A stretch of DNA of 64,000 nucleotides from Martinezella lusitana (GTDB lineage: Bacteria > Pseudomonadota > Alphaproteobacteria > Rhizobiales > Rhizobiaceae): positions 248,001 through 312,000 of the forward strand of contig NZ_WUEY01000002.1 of NCBI RefSeq assembly GCF_010668395.1, given 5' to 3'. The translations under genes and the position numbers were made by a program. The notes under the pieces were generated by a model, which saw nothing but the letters and a program-made list of their open reading frames with translations, was not told the DNA's origin and did not search any database. This document shows, piece after piece, positions 16,535 to 25,660 of the stretch. Each line of letters opens with the position of its first letter. Position 1 is the stretch's first letter.

Positions 16535-16564
16535 ATTTGCATCAATTTACGACGCTTAACTCGT
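16535..16564 (+). promoter_or_regulatory. Tandem 10-bp repeat element, copy 2
   Basis: ATTTGCATCA, ATTTACGACG and CTTAACTCGT repeat the layout seen at 15751-15780, here 68 bp before the alpha/beta hydrolase start. Conservation is strongest in the last half (ATTTAC and AACTCGT). It is probably a binding site for the same regulator. Confidence 0.55.
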
Positions 16565-16632
16565 GTTGCCGCCGAAGCTGGGCAACGATGCTTTCGTCGA
16601 AGTTGGCCGGCAGGCCCGCGAAGGAGACAGTC

Positions 16633-17610
16633 ATGAACGAGCGAGCCCTTGCATTTTCGGCAGAAGCGACACGACGGGACGTGCTTGTGGCGGGAGGCAT
16701 CGCGATCGGCGCGATGGCCTTGCCCAGGTCCGCGATCGCCGCAACGAAAGCAGATTCATCTCACGAAGGGATAAAGATCATGTCATTTATCAAGACCAAG
16801 GATGGGACTGAAATCTTCTACAAGGACTGGGGTCCGCGCGATGCGCAGGCGATCGTCTTCCATCACGGCTGGCCGCTGAGCGCCGACGATTGGGACGGCC
16901 AGATGATGTTCTTCCTCGACAAGGGCTACCGTGTCATCGCTCATGACCGCCGCGGCCATGGCCGTTCCACCCAGACCTGGACCGGCAACGAGATGGACAC
17001 TTATGCGGCCGATGTCGCAGCCCTGACGGATGCGCTCGATCTGAAGAACGCGGTCCATGTGGGCCATTCCACCGGCGGCGGCGAAGTCGCCCGCTATGTG
17101 GCACGAGCCAAGCCCGGCCGCGTAGGCAAGGCGGTGCTCATCGGCGCGGTGCCGCCGGTCATGGTCAGATCCGACAAGAACCCGGGCGGTCTGCCGCTGG
17201 AGGTCTTTGACGGTTTCCGTGCGGCGCTCGTCGCCAACCGCGCGCAGTTTTTCCTCGATGTGCCGGCCGGGCCCTTCTACGGCTTCAACAGGCCAGGCGC
17301 AAAAGTCAGCCAGGGCATCATCGAGAACTGGTGGCGGCAGGGCATGGCGGGCGGCGCCAAGGCCCACTACGATTGCATCAAAGCCTTCTCCGAGACGGAT
17401 TTCACCGAAGACCTCGAGAGAATTGCGGTACCGACGCTGGTCATGCACGGCGACGACGACCAGATCGTCCCCTATGCCGATTCCGCGCCGCTATCGGCCA
17501 AGCTCCTGAAGCACGGCACCCTCAAAACCTACCATGGCCTACCGCACGGCATGTGCACGACGCATCCCGACATCGTCAATGCCGATCTGCTGGACTTCGT
17601 CCGCAGTTGA
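16633..17610 (+). CDS. Tat-exported alpha/beta hydrolase (non-haem chloroperoxidase/esterase-like)
   Basis: A 325-residue alpha/beta-hydrolase. The first 40 residues are a twin-arginine leader ([20 protein letters not shown], then an Ala-rich cleavage region). The mature part matches cofactor-free haloperoxidases and aryl esterases, with oxyanion segment [13 protein letters not shown], nucleophile elbow GHSTGGGE, acid in [11 protein letters not shown] and His in HGLPHGM. Family members hydrolyse esters or lactones and can perhydrolyse acids. The start at 16633 has AAGGAGA 6-7 bases ahead. The upstream 256 bp carry the second 30-bp element. It is probably cotranscribed with the metallo-hydrolase 82 bp downstream. 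Confidence 0.87.
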   Translation: MNERALAFSAEATRRDVLVAGGIAIGAMALPRSAIAATKADSSHEGIKIMSFIKTKDGTEIFYKDWGPRDAQAIVFHHGWPLSADDWDGQMMFFLDKGYRVIAHDRRGHGRSTQTWTGNEMDTYAADVAALTDALDLKNAVHVGHSTGGGEVARYVARAKPGRVGKAVLIGAVPPVMVRSDKNPGGLPLEVFDGFRAALVANRAQFFLDVPAGPFYGFNRPGAKVSQGIIENWWRQGMAGGAKAHYDCIKAFSETDFTEDLERIAVPTLVMHGDDDQIVPYADSAPLSAKLLKHGTLKTYHGLPHGMCTTHPDIVNADLLDFVRS

Positions 17611-17692
17611 CGACGATCGCCGTCGGCGCACCGCTACCACTCTTAGCAGCGCGCCGACGAACAACGAACAGCTAGAAACAGGAGACCGCAAG

Positions 17693-18634
17693 ATGCGTGA
17701 TCACCGGGAATTTCGGTTGGATGCGACACGCCGGGAAGTGCTTTCCGCTGCAATTGCCGGCGCCGCAGCCCTTCTTCTGCCGCGCGACGTCTATGCGGCG
17801 GAATTTCGCCATCTCACCCACGGCGCCTTCGACATCACCGTCGTCAGCGACGGTTTTCTGACGCTGCCGGCGGAGATACTGCTTCCGGACGCAACGCCGG
17901 AAGAGCGAGAGGTAATATTGCCGAGGCTCGGCGGAGATGCCCAGGGCGCGCCCTTACAGACCAATATTCCGCTTATCCGGCATGGCGACGATCTCATCCT
18001 GATCGACAACGGCTCCGGCACGCATTTCCAGGCGAGCGCCGGCAAGCTGGCCGCCAATCTGAAGACATTGGGCGTGGAGCCGGAAGCGATCACCAAGGTC
18101 ATCTTCACACATGCCCATCCCGATCATTCGGGAGCAACGACGACGCAGGACGGCAAGGTCCTCTATCCGAACGCGCAGTATTTCGTGAACGAGGCGGAAT
18201 GGAACTTCTGGACCGACAAGGACTACGAAACCCACATGCCGGCCGCGCTGCATGATTTCGCCCGCGGCGCACAGCGCGACCTTTTTGCGGTCCGGGATAG
18301 ATTGACCATGATGAAACCCGGCCAGGAAGTCGTGCCGGGCATGAGCGTCATCGCGACGAGCGGCCACACACCCGGCCATGTCTCCTTCGAACTGGCAGGC
18401 GACGGCAATCTGCTGATTACCGGCGATGCCTGCACCAGCGACGTCATCTTCCTCGAGCATCCTGCCTGGCACTTCGGCTTCGATACAGATCCAGACGTCG
18501 CGCTCAAGAACAGACAAATGCTTCTCGACCGCGCAGCGGGCGAAAAACTCAAGATGCTCGGCTACCACTGGAGCTATCCCGGCATCGGCTATGCCGAGCG
18601 AAAAGACGGCGCCTACCGGTTCGTGCGGGCATAG
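17693..18634 (+). CDS. Tat-exported MBL-fold metallo-hydrolase
   Basis: A 313-residue metallo-beta-lactamase-fold hydrolase. A twin-arginine leader is visible (DATRREVLSAAIAGAAALLL, then DVYAAE). The zinc motif THAHPDHSG is intact, followed by ATSGHTPGHVSFEL, TGDACTS and a late LGYHWSYPG segment, as in quorum-lactonase-like and related MBL hydrolases. Whether it cleaves lactones or other esters cannot be told. The start follows CAGGAGAC. Its leader resembles that of the preceding hydrolase, so two periplasmic hydrolases appear to be made together. Confidence 0.85.
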   Translation: MRDHREFRLDATRREVLSAAIAGAAALLLPRDVYAAEFRHLTHGAFDITVVSDGFLTLPAEILLPDATPEEREVILPRLGGDAQGAPLQTNIPLIRHGDDLILIDNGSGTHFQASAGKLAANLKTLGVEPEAITKVIFTHAHPDHSGATTTQDGKVLYPNAQYFVNEAEWNFWTDKDYETHMPAALHDFARGAQRDLFAVRDRLTMMKPGQEVVPGMSVIATSGHTPGHVSFELAGDGNLLITGDACTSDVIFLEHPAWHFGFDTDPDVALKNRQMLLDRAAGEKLKMLGYHWSYPGIGYAERKDGAYRFVRA

Positions 18635-19144
18635 AAAAGATCCGGCGCCATATCGCCCGAGCAGGCTCATGTGTCACCTCCTGCTCGGGCAAGACAACGT
18701 CATGCTCGGTCGTGCCCGAAGGGCGGCCTGGACCAGCTCCCGAACTGCGCCGAACGATTGCTGTTCCGCGGCGGAACTTTGATACGACTGCGATTGAAGC
18801 CACACCGCTACCCAAAGGCCAAATGGCCCGCTTTCCATGACGACGCGGGACAACGGGCGGCTGCAGATAGTCATTTCGGTGCATCTTTAAGGGAAAGGGC
18901 GGCTGCTCGACGCCTTGTCAGTGTTCGCATGATTTCGCGTGCGTAGTGGTTTGCCGATCATGCTGGCTTTGCAGGCCGGAAACATACCCGCGCTGTTGTC
19001 TCCTTCAATTCAGACAAACAATTCCGCTTATACTCTATAAAAATAGTTTGTTATTTCTATCGATCCTCTCCCCTTCTTCGCTAGGCTTTGGTCATTGCAC
19101 TCAGGGAACCGCCGGAAGACTGAGATCCGGCCAAGGGGACAAAC
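18635..19144. other. Intergenic region ahead of the taurine operon
   Basis: No gene is supported in these 510 bases. The right part is AT-rich (about 19000-19070, with TTATACTCTATAAAAATAG) and probably contains the tauABC promoter. I could not assign a specific operator. Confidence 0.35.
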
Positions 19145-20158
19145 ATGAAGTTCAAGACACTGATCGCTGCAGCCGCCATCGGCCTTGCCAGCATTTCAAT
19201 GGCAGCCGTCGCGGCTGCGGCCGACAAAAAGGTCGTCGTCGGCTACCAGACGGATGCGTTGCCCTCCTCCGTCGCGATCGCCAATGGCGATTTTGCCAAG
19301 GAAACGGGCTACGACATCGACTTCCGCAAGTTCAATTCCGGCGCGGAGATTTTCGCCGCCATCGCGTCCGGCGATGTCCAGATCGGCTATGTCGGCTCAA
19401 GCCCGTTTGCGGCGGCCGCCTCGCGCGGGCTTGAGGTGAAGGCTTTCTACCTGTCGTCCATCTCGGGCATCGACGAAGCCCTGGTCGTGCGCAACGGCTC
19501 CGGCATCAACACGCTCGCCGATCTGAAGGGCAAGAAGCTCGCGGCTGCGCCCGTCTCCACCGATCACTATCAGCTTCTGGCCCTCATCAAGTCTCTCGGG
19601 CTGACCGAGAAGGACGTGCAGGTCTTCGCCATCCCGCAGCCGGAAATCGTCGCAAGTTACAATCGCGGCGATATCGACGGCGGCTTCGTCTGGGATCCGG
19701 CACTGACCGAGCTGAAAAAGGGCGGCAAGGTGCTCGTGACATCCAAGGATGTCGCCGACAAGGGTGCCCCGACATTCTCCGCCTGGGTCGCAACCTCGAA
19801 ATTCGCGGCTGACAATCCGCAGTTCCTGAAGACCTACGCCTCGGTCATCAGCAAATACTATGCCTCCTTCGCAGCCGACAAGGCCGCCTGGGGACCGGAT
19901 AGCGACAATGCGAAGGCGCTCGCCAAGCTTCTCGGCGGTACGGCGGACCAGCAGGCCGCCGCGCTGAAAAACCTGACCCTCCTGACGCCCGACGTACAGG
20001 CATCGGCCGCATGGCTCGGCGGCGGCGACCAATCCGGAGCAGCCAAGATCCTCAAGGACACCGCGGCTTTCCTGAAGAGCCAGGGGAAAGTCTCCGACGT
20101 CCTGCCGAATTACGGTGCATTCGTTACAGCTGACGCGCTTGTAAGCGCAAGCAACTGA
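19145..20158 (+). CDS. tauA: Taurine ABC transporter substrate-binding protein TauA
   Basis: A 337-residue periplasmic binding protein. A Sec signal peptide (MKFKTLIAAAAIGLASISMA, cleaved near AAAADK) precedes a body with VVGYQTDALPSSVAIANG, FNSGAEIFAAIASGDVQIG and the YVGSSPFAAAASRG loop characteristic of TauA. NRGDIDGGFVWDPALTELKK supports taurine rather than general aliphatic sulfonates. It delivers taurine or similar sulfonates to TauBC for sulfur supply. The start at 19145 follows AAGGGGAC. A strong stem-loop separates it from tauB. Confidence 0.92.
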   Translation: MKFKTLIAAAAIGLASISMAAVAAAADKKVVVGYQTDALPSSVAIANGDFAKETGYDIDFRKFNSGAEIFAAIASGDVQIGYVGSSPFAAAASRGLEVKAFYLSSISGIDEALVVRNGSGINTLADLKGKKLAAAPVSTDHYQLLALIKSLGLTEKDVQVFAIPQPEIVASYNRGDIDGGFVWDPALTELKKGGKVLVTSKDVADKGAPTFSAWVATSKFAADNPQFLKTYASVISKYYASFAADKAAWGPDSDNAKALAKLLGGTADQQAAALKNLTLLTPDVQASAAWLGGGDQSGAAKILKDTAAFLKSQGKVSDVLPNYGAFVTADALVSASN

Positions 20159-20166
20159 TCCTCCCT

Positions 20167-20195
20167 GACACCGGCGCGCTCGGCGCGCCGGTGTC
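20167..20195 (+). other. Intercistronic stem-loop tauA-tauB
   Basis: GACACCGGCGCGC (20167-20179) and GCGCGCCGGTGTC (20183-20195) form a perfect 13-bp stem with a 3-base loop, immediately after tauA. No T-run follows, and tauB starts 18 bases later. It is more likely a 3'-end stabiliser or partial attenuator that raises binding-protein yield than a full terminator. Confidence 0.65.
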
Positions 20196-20213
20196 GAACC
20201 TTTGAGAGGCCCC

Positions 20214-21002
20214 ATGCTTCAAGTCGACCATGCCAGTGTTTTCTTTGCGGCGCGTGACGGCAGAACAGTTCACGCGCTCGACCGCGTTTCCTTCGACATT
20301 CCGGAGCGCGGCATCGTCGTCGCACTCGGCGCATCCGGTTGCGGCAAATCCACGCTGCTCAACGCGATCGCCGGCTTCCTACCTCTTTCCGAAGGCAGGA
20401 TCACGCTCGACGGCAGGCCGGTTTCCGGGCCAGGCGCCGACCGCGGCGTCGTTTTCCAGAAGGATTCATTGCTGCCATGGAAGTCCGTCATCGACAACGT
20501 AGCGCTTGGCCTGCAATTTGCCGGACTGGGACGAAGGGAACGGCGCGACCGCGCATCGGAACTGCTGCGGCTCGTCGGGCTGACCGACTTTGCCAATGCC
20601 TTGCCCTATGAACTGTCGGGCGGCATGCGCCAGCGCGTCGGCATTGCCCGCGCGCTCGCCACCGACCCGGACATATTGCTGATGGACGAGCCCTTTGGCG
20701 CTCTCGACAGCCTGACGCGTGAGCAGATGCAGGAATTGCTGGTCTCCATCTGGGCCAGAACCAACAAGCGCATCTTCTTCATTACCCATTCGATCGAGGA
20801 GGCGCTGTTCCTCGGCACCGAAGTTCTGGTCATGTCGCCGAGGCCGGGGCGCGTCGTCGCCCGCTTCGAGCTCGATTTCGTGCATCGCTTTGCCGCCAGT
20901 GGCGACACGAGGGCGATCGTCACATCTCCCGAATTCGGCAATCTCCGGGAAGAAATTCGCGGCATCCTTCACAACGCCGAGACCATCAGGAGCGCCGCAT
21001 GA
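20214..21002 (+). CDS. tauB: Taurine ABC transporter ATPase TauB
   Basis: A 262-residue ABC ATPase. Walker [10 protein letters not shown] is at residues 39-47, the Q-loop is [18 protein letters not shown], the signature is [15 protein letters not shown], Walker B is [12 protein letters not shown], and the switch His is in FITHSIEEA. These match the nitrate/sulfonate/taurine import class. The start at 20214 is chosen over 20202 because GAGAGG precedes it. The gene overlaps tauC by four bases (ATGA). Confidence 0.92.
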   Translation: MLQVDHASVFFAARDGRTVHALDRVSFDIPERGIVVALGASGCGKSTLLNAIAGFLPLSEGRITLDGRPVSGPGADRGVVFQKDSLLPWKSVIDNVALGLQFAGLGRRERRDRASELLRLVGLTDFANALPYELSGGMRQRVGIARALATDPDILLMDEPFGALDSLTREQMQELLVSIWARTNKRIFFITHSIEEALFLGTEVLVMSPRPGRVVARFELDFVHRFAASGDTRAIVTSPEFGNLREEIRGILHNAETIRSAA

Positions 21003-21853
21003 GCGACATCATCGAGACGCGACCGATCGTCGTTTCCCAGAACGAGGCGCAACCGAAGCTGGTCCGCCTTCCCGATTTCGGTGTCGGCGACAAGCCCACC
21101 GTCACCATCAGCATCGTCACGGCAATCGCCTGTCTCGGCCTTTGGTGGCTAGTTGCCAAGCTCGGCCTTGTGTCGCATCTCTTCCTGCCGCGCCCGGACG
21201 AGGTCTTGACACAGATCGGCGTCGTCTATCGCGACGGCTATGCCGGCGCCTCGCTATCCGAACATATACTGGCAAGCCTGTTCCGCATCATCGTCGCTGC
21301 GGCCATCGCAATCGTCGTGGGCATTCCCGTCGGCCTGCTGATGGGCCTTAATCGCTGGGCAAAAGGCGTGCTGGATACGCCGATCGAATTCTACTGGCCT
21401 CTGCCTCCCCTTTCCTATCTGCCGCTGATGATTATCTGGCTCGGCATTGGCGAGACGTCGAAAATCACGCTTCTCGTGCTGGCGATGTTCGCGCCGATTT
21501 GCCTTTCCGCCCAAGCCGGCGTCCGTTCGCTGCCGCTGGAGCGCGTCAATGCGGCACGCTCGCTGGGGGCAAGCCGGTTGCAGCTCTTCTTTGCCGTGGT
21601 CCTGCCTTCGGCCCTGCCGGAAATTCTGACCGGCGTCCGGATCGCGTTCGGCATCGGCTGGGGCACGCTGGTGGCCGCCGAGCTCATCGCCTCGACCCGC
21701 GGCATCGGTTTCATGATCATGTCGGCTTCGCAATTCCTCGCCACCGACGTCGTCTTCGTCGGCATCGGCATCATCGCCGTTTGCGCTTTCGCCTTTTCGG
21801 CCGGAATCCGCATTCTCGAGGCCGTCCTGGTTCCGTGGAAAGGCAAACTTTAA
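20999..21853 (+). CDS. tauC: Taurine ABC transporter permease TauC
   Basis: A 284-residue inner-membrane permease of the BPD_transp_1 family. Hydrophobic segments begin at about residue 36 ([20 protein letters not shown]). The coupling EAA loop is present ([19 protein letters not shown]), followed by [19 protein letters not shown], the usual TauC/SsuC pattern. It forms the membrane channel with TauB. Its ATG overlaps tauB. Confidence 0.92.
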   Translation: MSDIIETRPIVVSQNEAQPKLVRLPDFGVGDKPTVTISIVTAIACLGLWWLVAKLGLVSHLFLPRPDEVLTQIGVVYRDGYAGASLSEHILASLFRIIVAAAIAIVVGIPVGLLMGLNRWAKGVLDTPIEFYWPLPPLSYLPLMIIWLGIGETSKITLLVLAMFAPICLSAQAGVRSLPLERVNAARSLGASRLQLFFAVVLPSALPEILTGVRIAFGIGWGTLVAAELIASTRGIGFMIMSASQFLATDVVFVGIGIIAVCAFAFSAGIRILEAVLVPWKGKL

Positions 21854-21934
21854 GCATACCGGCGCCGTGAGCCATGGATGAACTATGGCCGGCGCCGGGG
21901 TGGAATATCATATCCAAGTCAGGCAGGCCCAGGC

Positions 21935-23017
21935 ATGAGCAGCAATTGCGAATTTCTTTGGTATATCCCCAACGACGTCAAACCCGGCCATCGCGGCGAT
22001 TCCACTCTCGAGAACCATAACAGCCTTGAAACCCTGACCAGCCACGCCAGGGCCCTGGAGGATCACGGCTGGAAGGGCGCGCTGATCGGTACAGGCTGGG
22101 GCCGGCCCGATACGTTCACTGTGGCTGCAGCGCTGACGGCCCGCACCACCACCTTCGAGCCACTGATCGCAATCCGGCCGGGCTATTGGCGACCGGCGCA
22201 TTTCGCGTCGGCCGCCGCCACGCTCGATCATCTGAGCGGAGGCCGCGTGCGCGTCAATATCGTATCGGGCAAGGACAACCTGGCTGCCTATGGCGACAGC
22301 GAGGGCGACCAGGCGCATCGCTATGGCCGCACCAAGGAGTTCATGCGGCTCACCCGCAAGCTCTGGACGGAAGAAAACGTAACCTTCGAGGGCGACCATT
22401 TTCGTGTCAGCGAGTCCACGGCCGCGCCGCGCATCCGGCGCAGCGGCGAGCGCCTGCACCCCAAGCTCTATTTCGGCGGCGCCTCCGACGCGGCCGAGCG
22501 CGTTTCGGCCACGGAAGCCGACGTACAGCTCTTCTGGGGCGAGCCTCTCGCCGATATCGGCGAGCGCATCAGCCGGCTCAAGGCATTGAGCAGAGACCTT
22601 GATCGCGATCTTCCGCCACTGGAATTCGGGTTGCGCATCACCACGCTCGTCCGCGAGACGAGCGAGCAGGCCTGGGCCGATGCCGAAATAAAGATTGCCG
22701 AAATGGCAAAGAACAACGGCGTTGGCTGGAACGATCACCGTCAATCCATCGCCGTCGGCCAGAAGCGGCTGTTCGATCTTGCAGCGCGCGGCGATGTGCT
22801 TGACGACAATCTCTATACGGCGCCGGGCAAGGTCGGCGGCGGCGGCGCGGGCACCACATGGCTGGTCGGTTCGGCCGAAGATGTCGCCCGTTCCCTGCGT
22901 AAATATCGCGATCTGGGCATCACGCATTTCGTTCTTTCGGACACGCCCTATCTCTCGGAAATCAAACGGCAGGGCGACCGATTGCTGCCGCTCCTGCGCG
23001 AACAAATCCCAGCCTGA
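21935..23017 (+). CDS. ssuD: FMNH2-dependent alkanesulfonate monooxygenase-like protein
   Basis: A 360-residue LLM-class monooxygenase. EFLWYIPNDVKPG at the start, LIAIRPGYWRPAHFASAAAT, LSGGRVRVNIVSGKD and LYFGGASDAAERV match SsuD-type sulfonate monooxygenases, which release sulfite from sulfonates using FMNH2 and O2. The ATG at 21935 is preferred; upstream extension to 21878 has no family similarity. It lies 81 bp behind tauC, so the operon pairs a taurine-type importer with an SsuD-like rather than a TauD-type enzyme. No flavin reductase gene is adjacent. Confidence 0.87.
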   Translation: MSSNCEFLWYIPNDVKPGHRGDSTLENHNSLETLTSHARALEDHGWKGALIGTGWGRPDTFTVAAALTARTTTFEPLIAIRPGYWRPAHFASAAATLDHLSGGRVRVNIVSGKDNLAAYGDSEGDQAHRYGRTKEFMRLTRKLWTEENVTFEGDHFRVSESTAAPRIRRSGERLHPKLYFGGASDAAERVSATEADVQLFWGEPLADIGERISRLKALSRDLDRDLPPLEFGLRITTLVRETSEQAWADAEIKIAEMAKNNGVGWNDHRQSIAVGQKRLFDLAARGDVLDDNLYTAPGKVGGGGAGTTWLVGSAEDVARSLRKYRDLGITHFVLSDTPYLSEIKRQGDRLLPLLREQIPA

Positions 23018-23181
23018 CCGGGCGGCGCTCTTCAGCATGAGCCGGTTTGCGTTCGACGACACTGACGCAGCGTGTCCACAACAAACCTCAGCGAGGCCTG
23101 AAAACAACACCGTTCCGCGCCTTTCCAAGCCGCGCGTTGTCAATTATGACAATTTCGTGACAATGGACGCATGGAGCTTTG

Positions 23182-23823
23182 ATGTTAGGCTGGTTTCGCA
23201 AACTCATGCCGCGCGAGGATCGTTTTTTCGATCTTTTCGCGCAGCACTCGCGCACGATCGTCGGTGCTGCCGAGGCGCTGAACCAACTGCTTTCCGGCAA
23301 GGACATCGATGGAAAGTGCCGGCAGATCGTCGAATTCGAAAATCAGGCCGACGAGATCACGCGCGATGTGCTGCTTGCCGTGCGCAAGAGCTTCATCACG
23401 CCATTCGATCGTGGTGACATCAAGGATCTGATCATGTCCATGGATGACGCCATCGACATGATGCACAAGACCGTCAAGACCATCCGCCTGTTCGAGCAGA
23501 GGAGCTTCGATCCCCGCATGCAGCAGATGGGCGGAGTGATCGTCAAGGCGGCGCATCTCGTGGCCGAGGCGGTGCCGTTGCTGGATCGCATGGGCGCCAA
23601 TGCCACCCGGCTTGCCAACATCACGGAAGAGATCGTCAAGGTCGAAGGCCATGCGGACGAATTGCACGAGCAGGGCCTGAAAGAGCTTTTCCGCAACTAC
23701 GGCACCTCCAACGCCATGGCCTATATCATCGGCAGCGAGATATACGGCGAACTGGAAAAGGTCGTCGACCGCTTCGAGGACGTCGCCAATGAGATCAACG
23801 GCATCGTGATCGAGAGTGTCTGA
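23182..23823 (+). CDS. DUF47/PhoU-like accessory protein of Pit phosphate transporter
   Basis: A 213-residue, mostly helical protein. LMPREDRFFDLFAQHSRTIVGAAEAL, FENQADEITRDV and MDDAIDMMHKTVKTIRL are typical of the DUF47 (TIGR00153) family, distant PhoU relatives found next to Pit transporters. It is thought to modulate Pit activity at the membrane. The ATG at 23182 follows GGAGC. Its stop overlaps the pit start codon (TGATG), so the two are translationally coupled. Confidence 0.9.
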   Translation: MLGWFRKLMPREDRFFDLFAQHSRTIVGAAEALNQLLSGKDIDGKCRQIVEFENQADEITRDVLLAVRKSFITPFDRGDIKDLIMSMDDAIDMMHKTVKTIRLFEQRSFDPRMQQMGGVIVKAAHLVAEAVPLLDRMGANATRLANITEEIVKVEGHADELHEQGLKELFRNYGTSNAMAYIIGSEIYGELEKVVDRFEDVANEINGIVIESV

Positions 23824-24827
23824 TGGAGGCCTCGCTCGCCTTTCCGCTGCTGGTGGCAATCATTGCCACCGCTCTGTTCTTCGATTTCCTGAACGGGCTC
23901 CATGACGCCGCGAACTCCATCGCGACCATCGTCTCCACCCGTGTCCTGCGGCCGCAATATGCGGTTCTCTGGGCCGCGTTTTTCAATTTCATCGCCTTCC
24001 TGTTCTTCGGCCTGCACGTCGCGGAAACGTTGGGGACGGGCATCATCGATCCGAATATCGTCGATGCATCCGTCATTTTCTCCGCGCTGATGGGGGCGAT
24101 CGTCTGGAATATCGTCACCTGGATATTCGGCATCCCGTCGAGCTCGTCGCATGCGCTGGTCGGCGGCCTGATCGGCGCCGGCCTCGCCAAGGTCGGCGTC
24201 AGTTCCATCGTCTGGCTCGGCGTCCTCAAGACCGCCGGCGCGATCGTCATGTCTCCGCTGATCGGCTTTTTGCTTGCCCTGTTCCTGGTCCTTGCCGTCA
24301 CATGGCTGTTCGTCCGGCAGACGCCCTTTGCCGTCGACCGCACATTCCGCATCATGCAGTTCTTTTCAGCCTCGCTCTATTCCCTTGGGCATGGCGGCAA
24401 CGACGCGCAGAAAACGATGGGGATCATCGCCATACTTCTTTATTCCCAAGGATATGGCGGCGGTTCCTTCCACGTTCCCTTATGGGTGGTTCTTTCGTGT
24501 CAGACGGCCATGGCTTTGGGCACGCTGCTCGGTGGATGGCGGATCGTGCATACGATGGGCTCGAAAATAACCCGCCTCAATCCCATGCAGGGCTTCTGCG
24601 CCGAGACTGGCGGCGCTCTGACGCTCTTCGCCGCGACCTGGCTCGGCATACCGGTTTCGACGACCCATACGATTACCGGCGCCATCATCGGCGTCGGCGC
24701 CGCCCGGCGAGTGTCGGCCGTGCGTTGGGGTATTGCCGGCAATATCGTGATCGCCTGGGTGATCACCTTGCCCGCTGCAGCCGCAATGTCGGCATTGTGC
24801 TATTGGAGCGTCCGGCTTTTCTCGTAA
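23823..24827 (+). CDS. pit: Inorganic phosphate transporter, PiT family
   Basis: A 334-residue inner-membrane symporter for metal-phosphate. Both duplicated PiT signatures are visible: FDFLNGLHDAANSIATIVSTRVL near the N-terminus and SLGHGGNDAQKTMGII in the second half, with GIPSSSSHALVGGL and GIPVSTTHTITGAIIGVG. About ten hydrophobic segments are evident. It provides constitutive low-affinity phosphate uptake and is coupled to the DUF47 gene. The overlap sets the start. Confidence 0.93.
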   Translation: MEASLAFPLLVAIIATALFFDFLNGLHDAANSIATIVSTRVLRPQYAVLWAAFFNFIAFLFFGLHVAETLGTGIIDPNIVDASVIFSALMGAIVWNIVTWIFGIPSSSSHALVGGLIGAGLAKVGVSSIVWLGVLKTAGAIVMSPLIGFLLALFLVLAVTWLFVRQTPFAVDRTFRIMQFFSASLYSLGHGGNDAQKTMGIIAILLYSQGYGGGSFHVPLWVVLSCQTAMALGTLLGGWRIVHTMGSKITRLNPMQGFCAETGGALTLFAATWLGIPVSTTHTITGAIIGVGAARRVSAVRWGIAGNIVIAWVITLPAAAAMSALCYWSVRLFS

Positions 24828-24932
24828 ACGGCGGTCGCGTCGTAGCCTTGGACATGAAACCCAGAGTTTCCGTCCCTGATTAGCGGTGTCTATACCCCCA
24901 ATTAGGGTTTCATTGCGCTTGCGATTTATTTA

Positions 24933-24944
24933 TAGGCAAGGCTA
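24933..24944. promoter_or_regulatory. Candidate MntR box
   Basis: TAGGCAAGGCTA lies 42 bp ahead of mntR. On the other strand it reads TAGCCTTGCCTA, close to the enterobacterial MntR box core ATAGCCTTTGCTAT. The outer bases are symmetric (TAGnCnnGnCTA). Autoregulation by manganese is a plausible inference. Confidence 0.45.
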
Positions 24945-24986
24945 AATATCTTCACCACTTTCTGAACCTTGCGAAGGTGAGCCGCC

Positions 24987-25436
24987 TTGACGAAATTGCC
25001 TCTTACCCCGGAAAGCCGACTTGCTTCGACGGAAGTCGAGTCGCATGCCGAGGCCTTTCAGAAAAGCCGTGACGACAGACGCACGGAATTGATGGAAGAC
25101 TACGTCGAGCTCATTGCCGATCTGATAGAACACGCCGGCGAAGCACGCCAGACGGACATCGCGCAGAGGCTGGGAGTAACACAGCCGACGGTCGCCAAGA
25201 TGCTCAAGCGTCTGGCGGAGGAAAATCTGATCACGCAACGCCCGTATCGCGGCGTCTTCCTGACGGAAGAAGGTCAGCGCCTGGCAATCGCAACGCGCCG
25301 CCGCCACGAGGTCGTGGAAGCTGTCCTGTGCCGCCTCGGCGTTGATCCCGATACCGCAAGGAATGATGCCGAGGGCATCGAACACCATGTCAGCGAGAAA
25401 ACTCTCGAAGCGTTTGAGCGCTTTCTGAGAACATAG
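24987..25436 (+). CDS. mntR: Manganese-responsive regulator MntR (DtxR family)
   Basis: A 149-residue metalloregulator. The winged helix occupies about residues 35-95 ([44 protein letters not shown]). The dimerisation/metal domain follows, with [18 protein letters not shown] and [10 protein letters not shown]. It has no SH3 domain, as in short MntR proteins that repress manganese import in Mn-replete cells. The start is TTG at 24987 with AAGGTGA 6 bases ahead, since no ATG is available before the conserved region. No manganese transporter gene is in the window. Confidence 0.88.
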   Translation: MTKLPLTPESRLASTEVESHAEAFQKSRDDRRTELMEDYVELIADLIEHAGEARQTDIAQRLGVTQPTVAKMLKRLAEENLITQRPYRGVFLTEEGQRLAIATRRRHEVVEAVLCRLGVDPDTARNDAEGIEHHVSEKTLEAFERFLRT

Positions 25437-25660
25437 TAGCCGTGTTTGCCGCAAGGAGTCGGGTGGTCAATTGTACCGATCGAGCCATTTTGGGCACAGT
25501 TTCGACAAGAATGAACTGAAAACAGGATGCCGTTGGCTGATCGGCTTGACCGGGCGCCAAATATCAACGCAAGCTTTACAAATGTTCGCTAAGCAGAATC
25601 CAGCGAACAGCCGGCTTTGTGCTTCGAAGACTGATTTTTCGGCCGGCGCAGGGAATTGGA

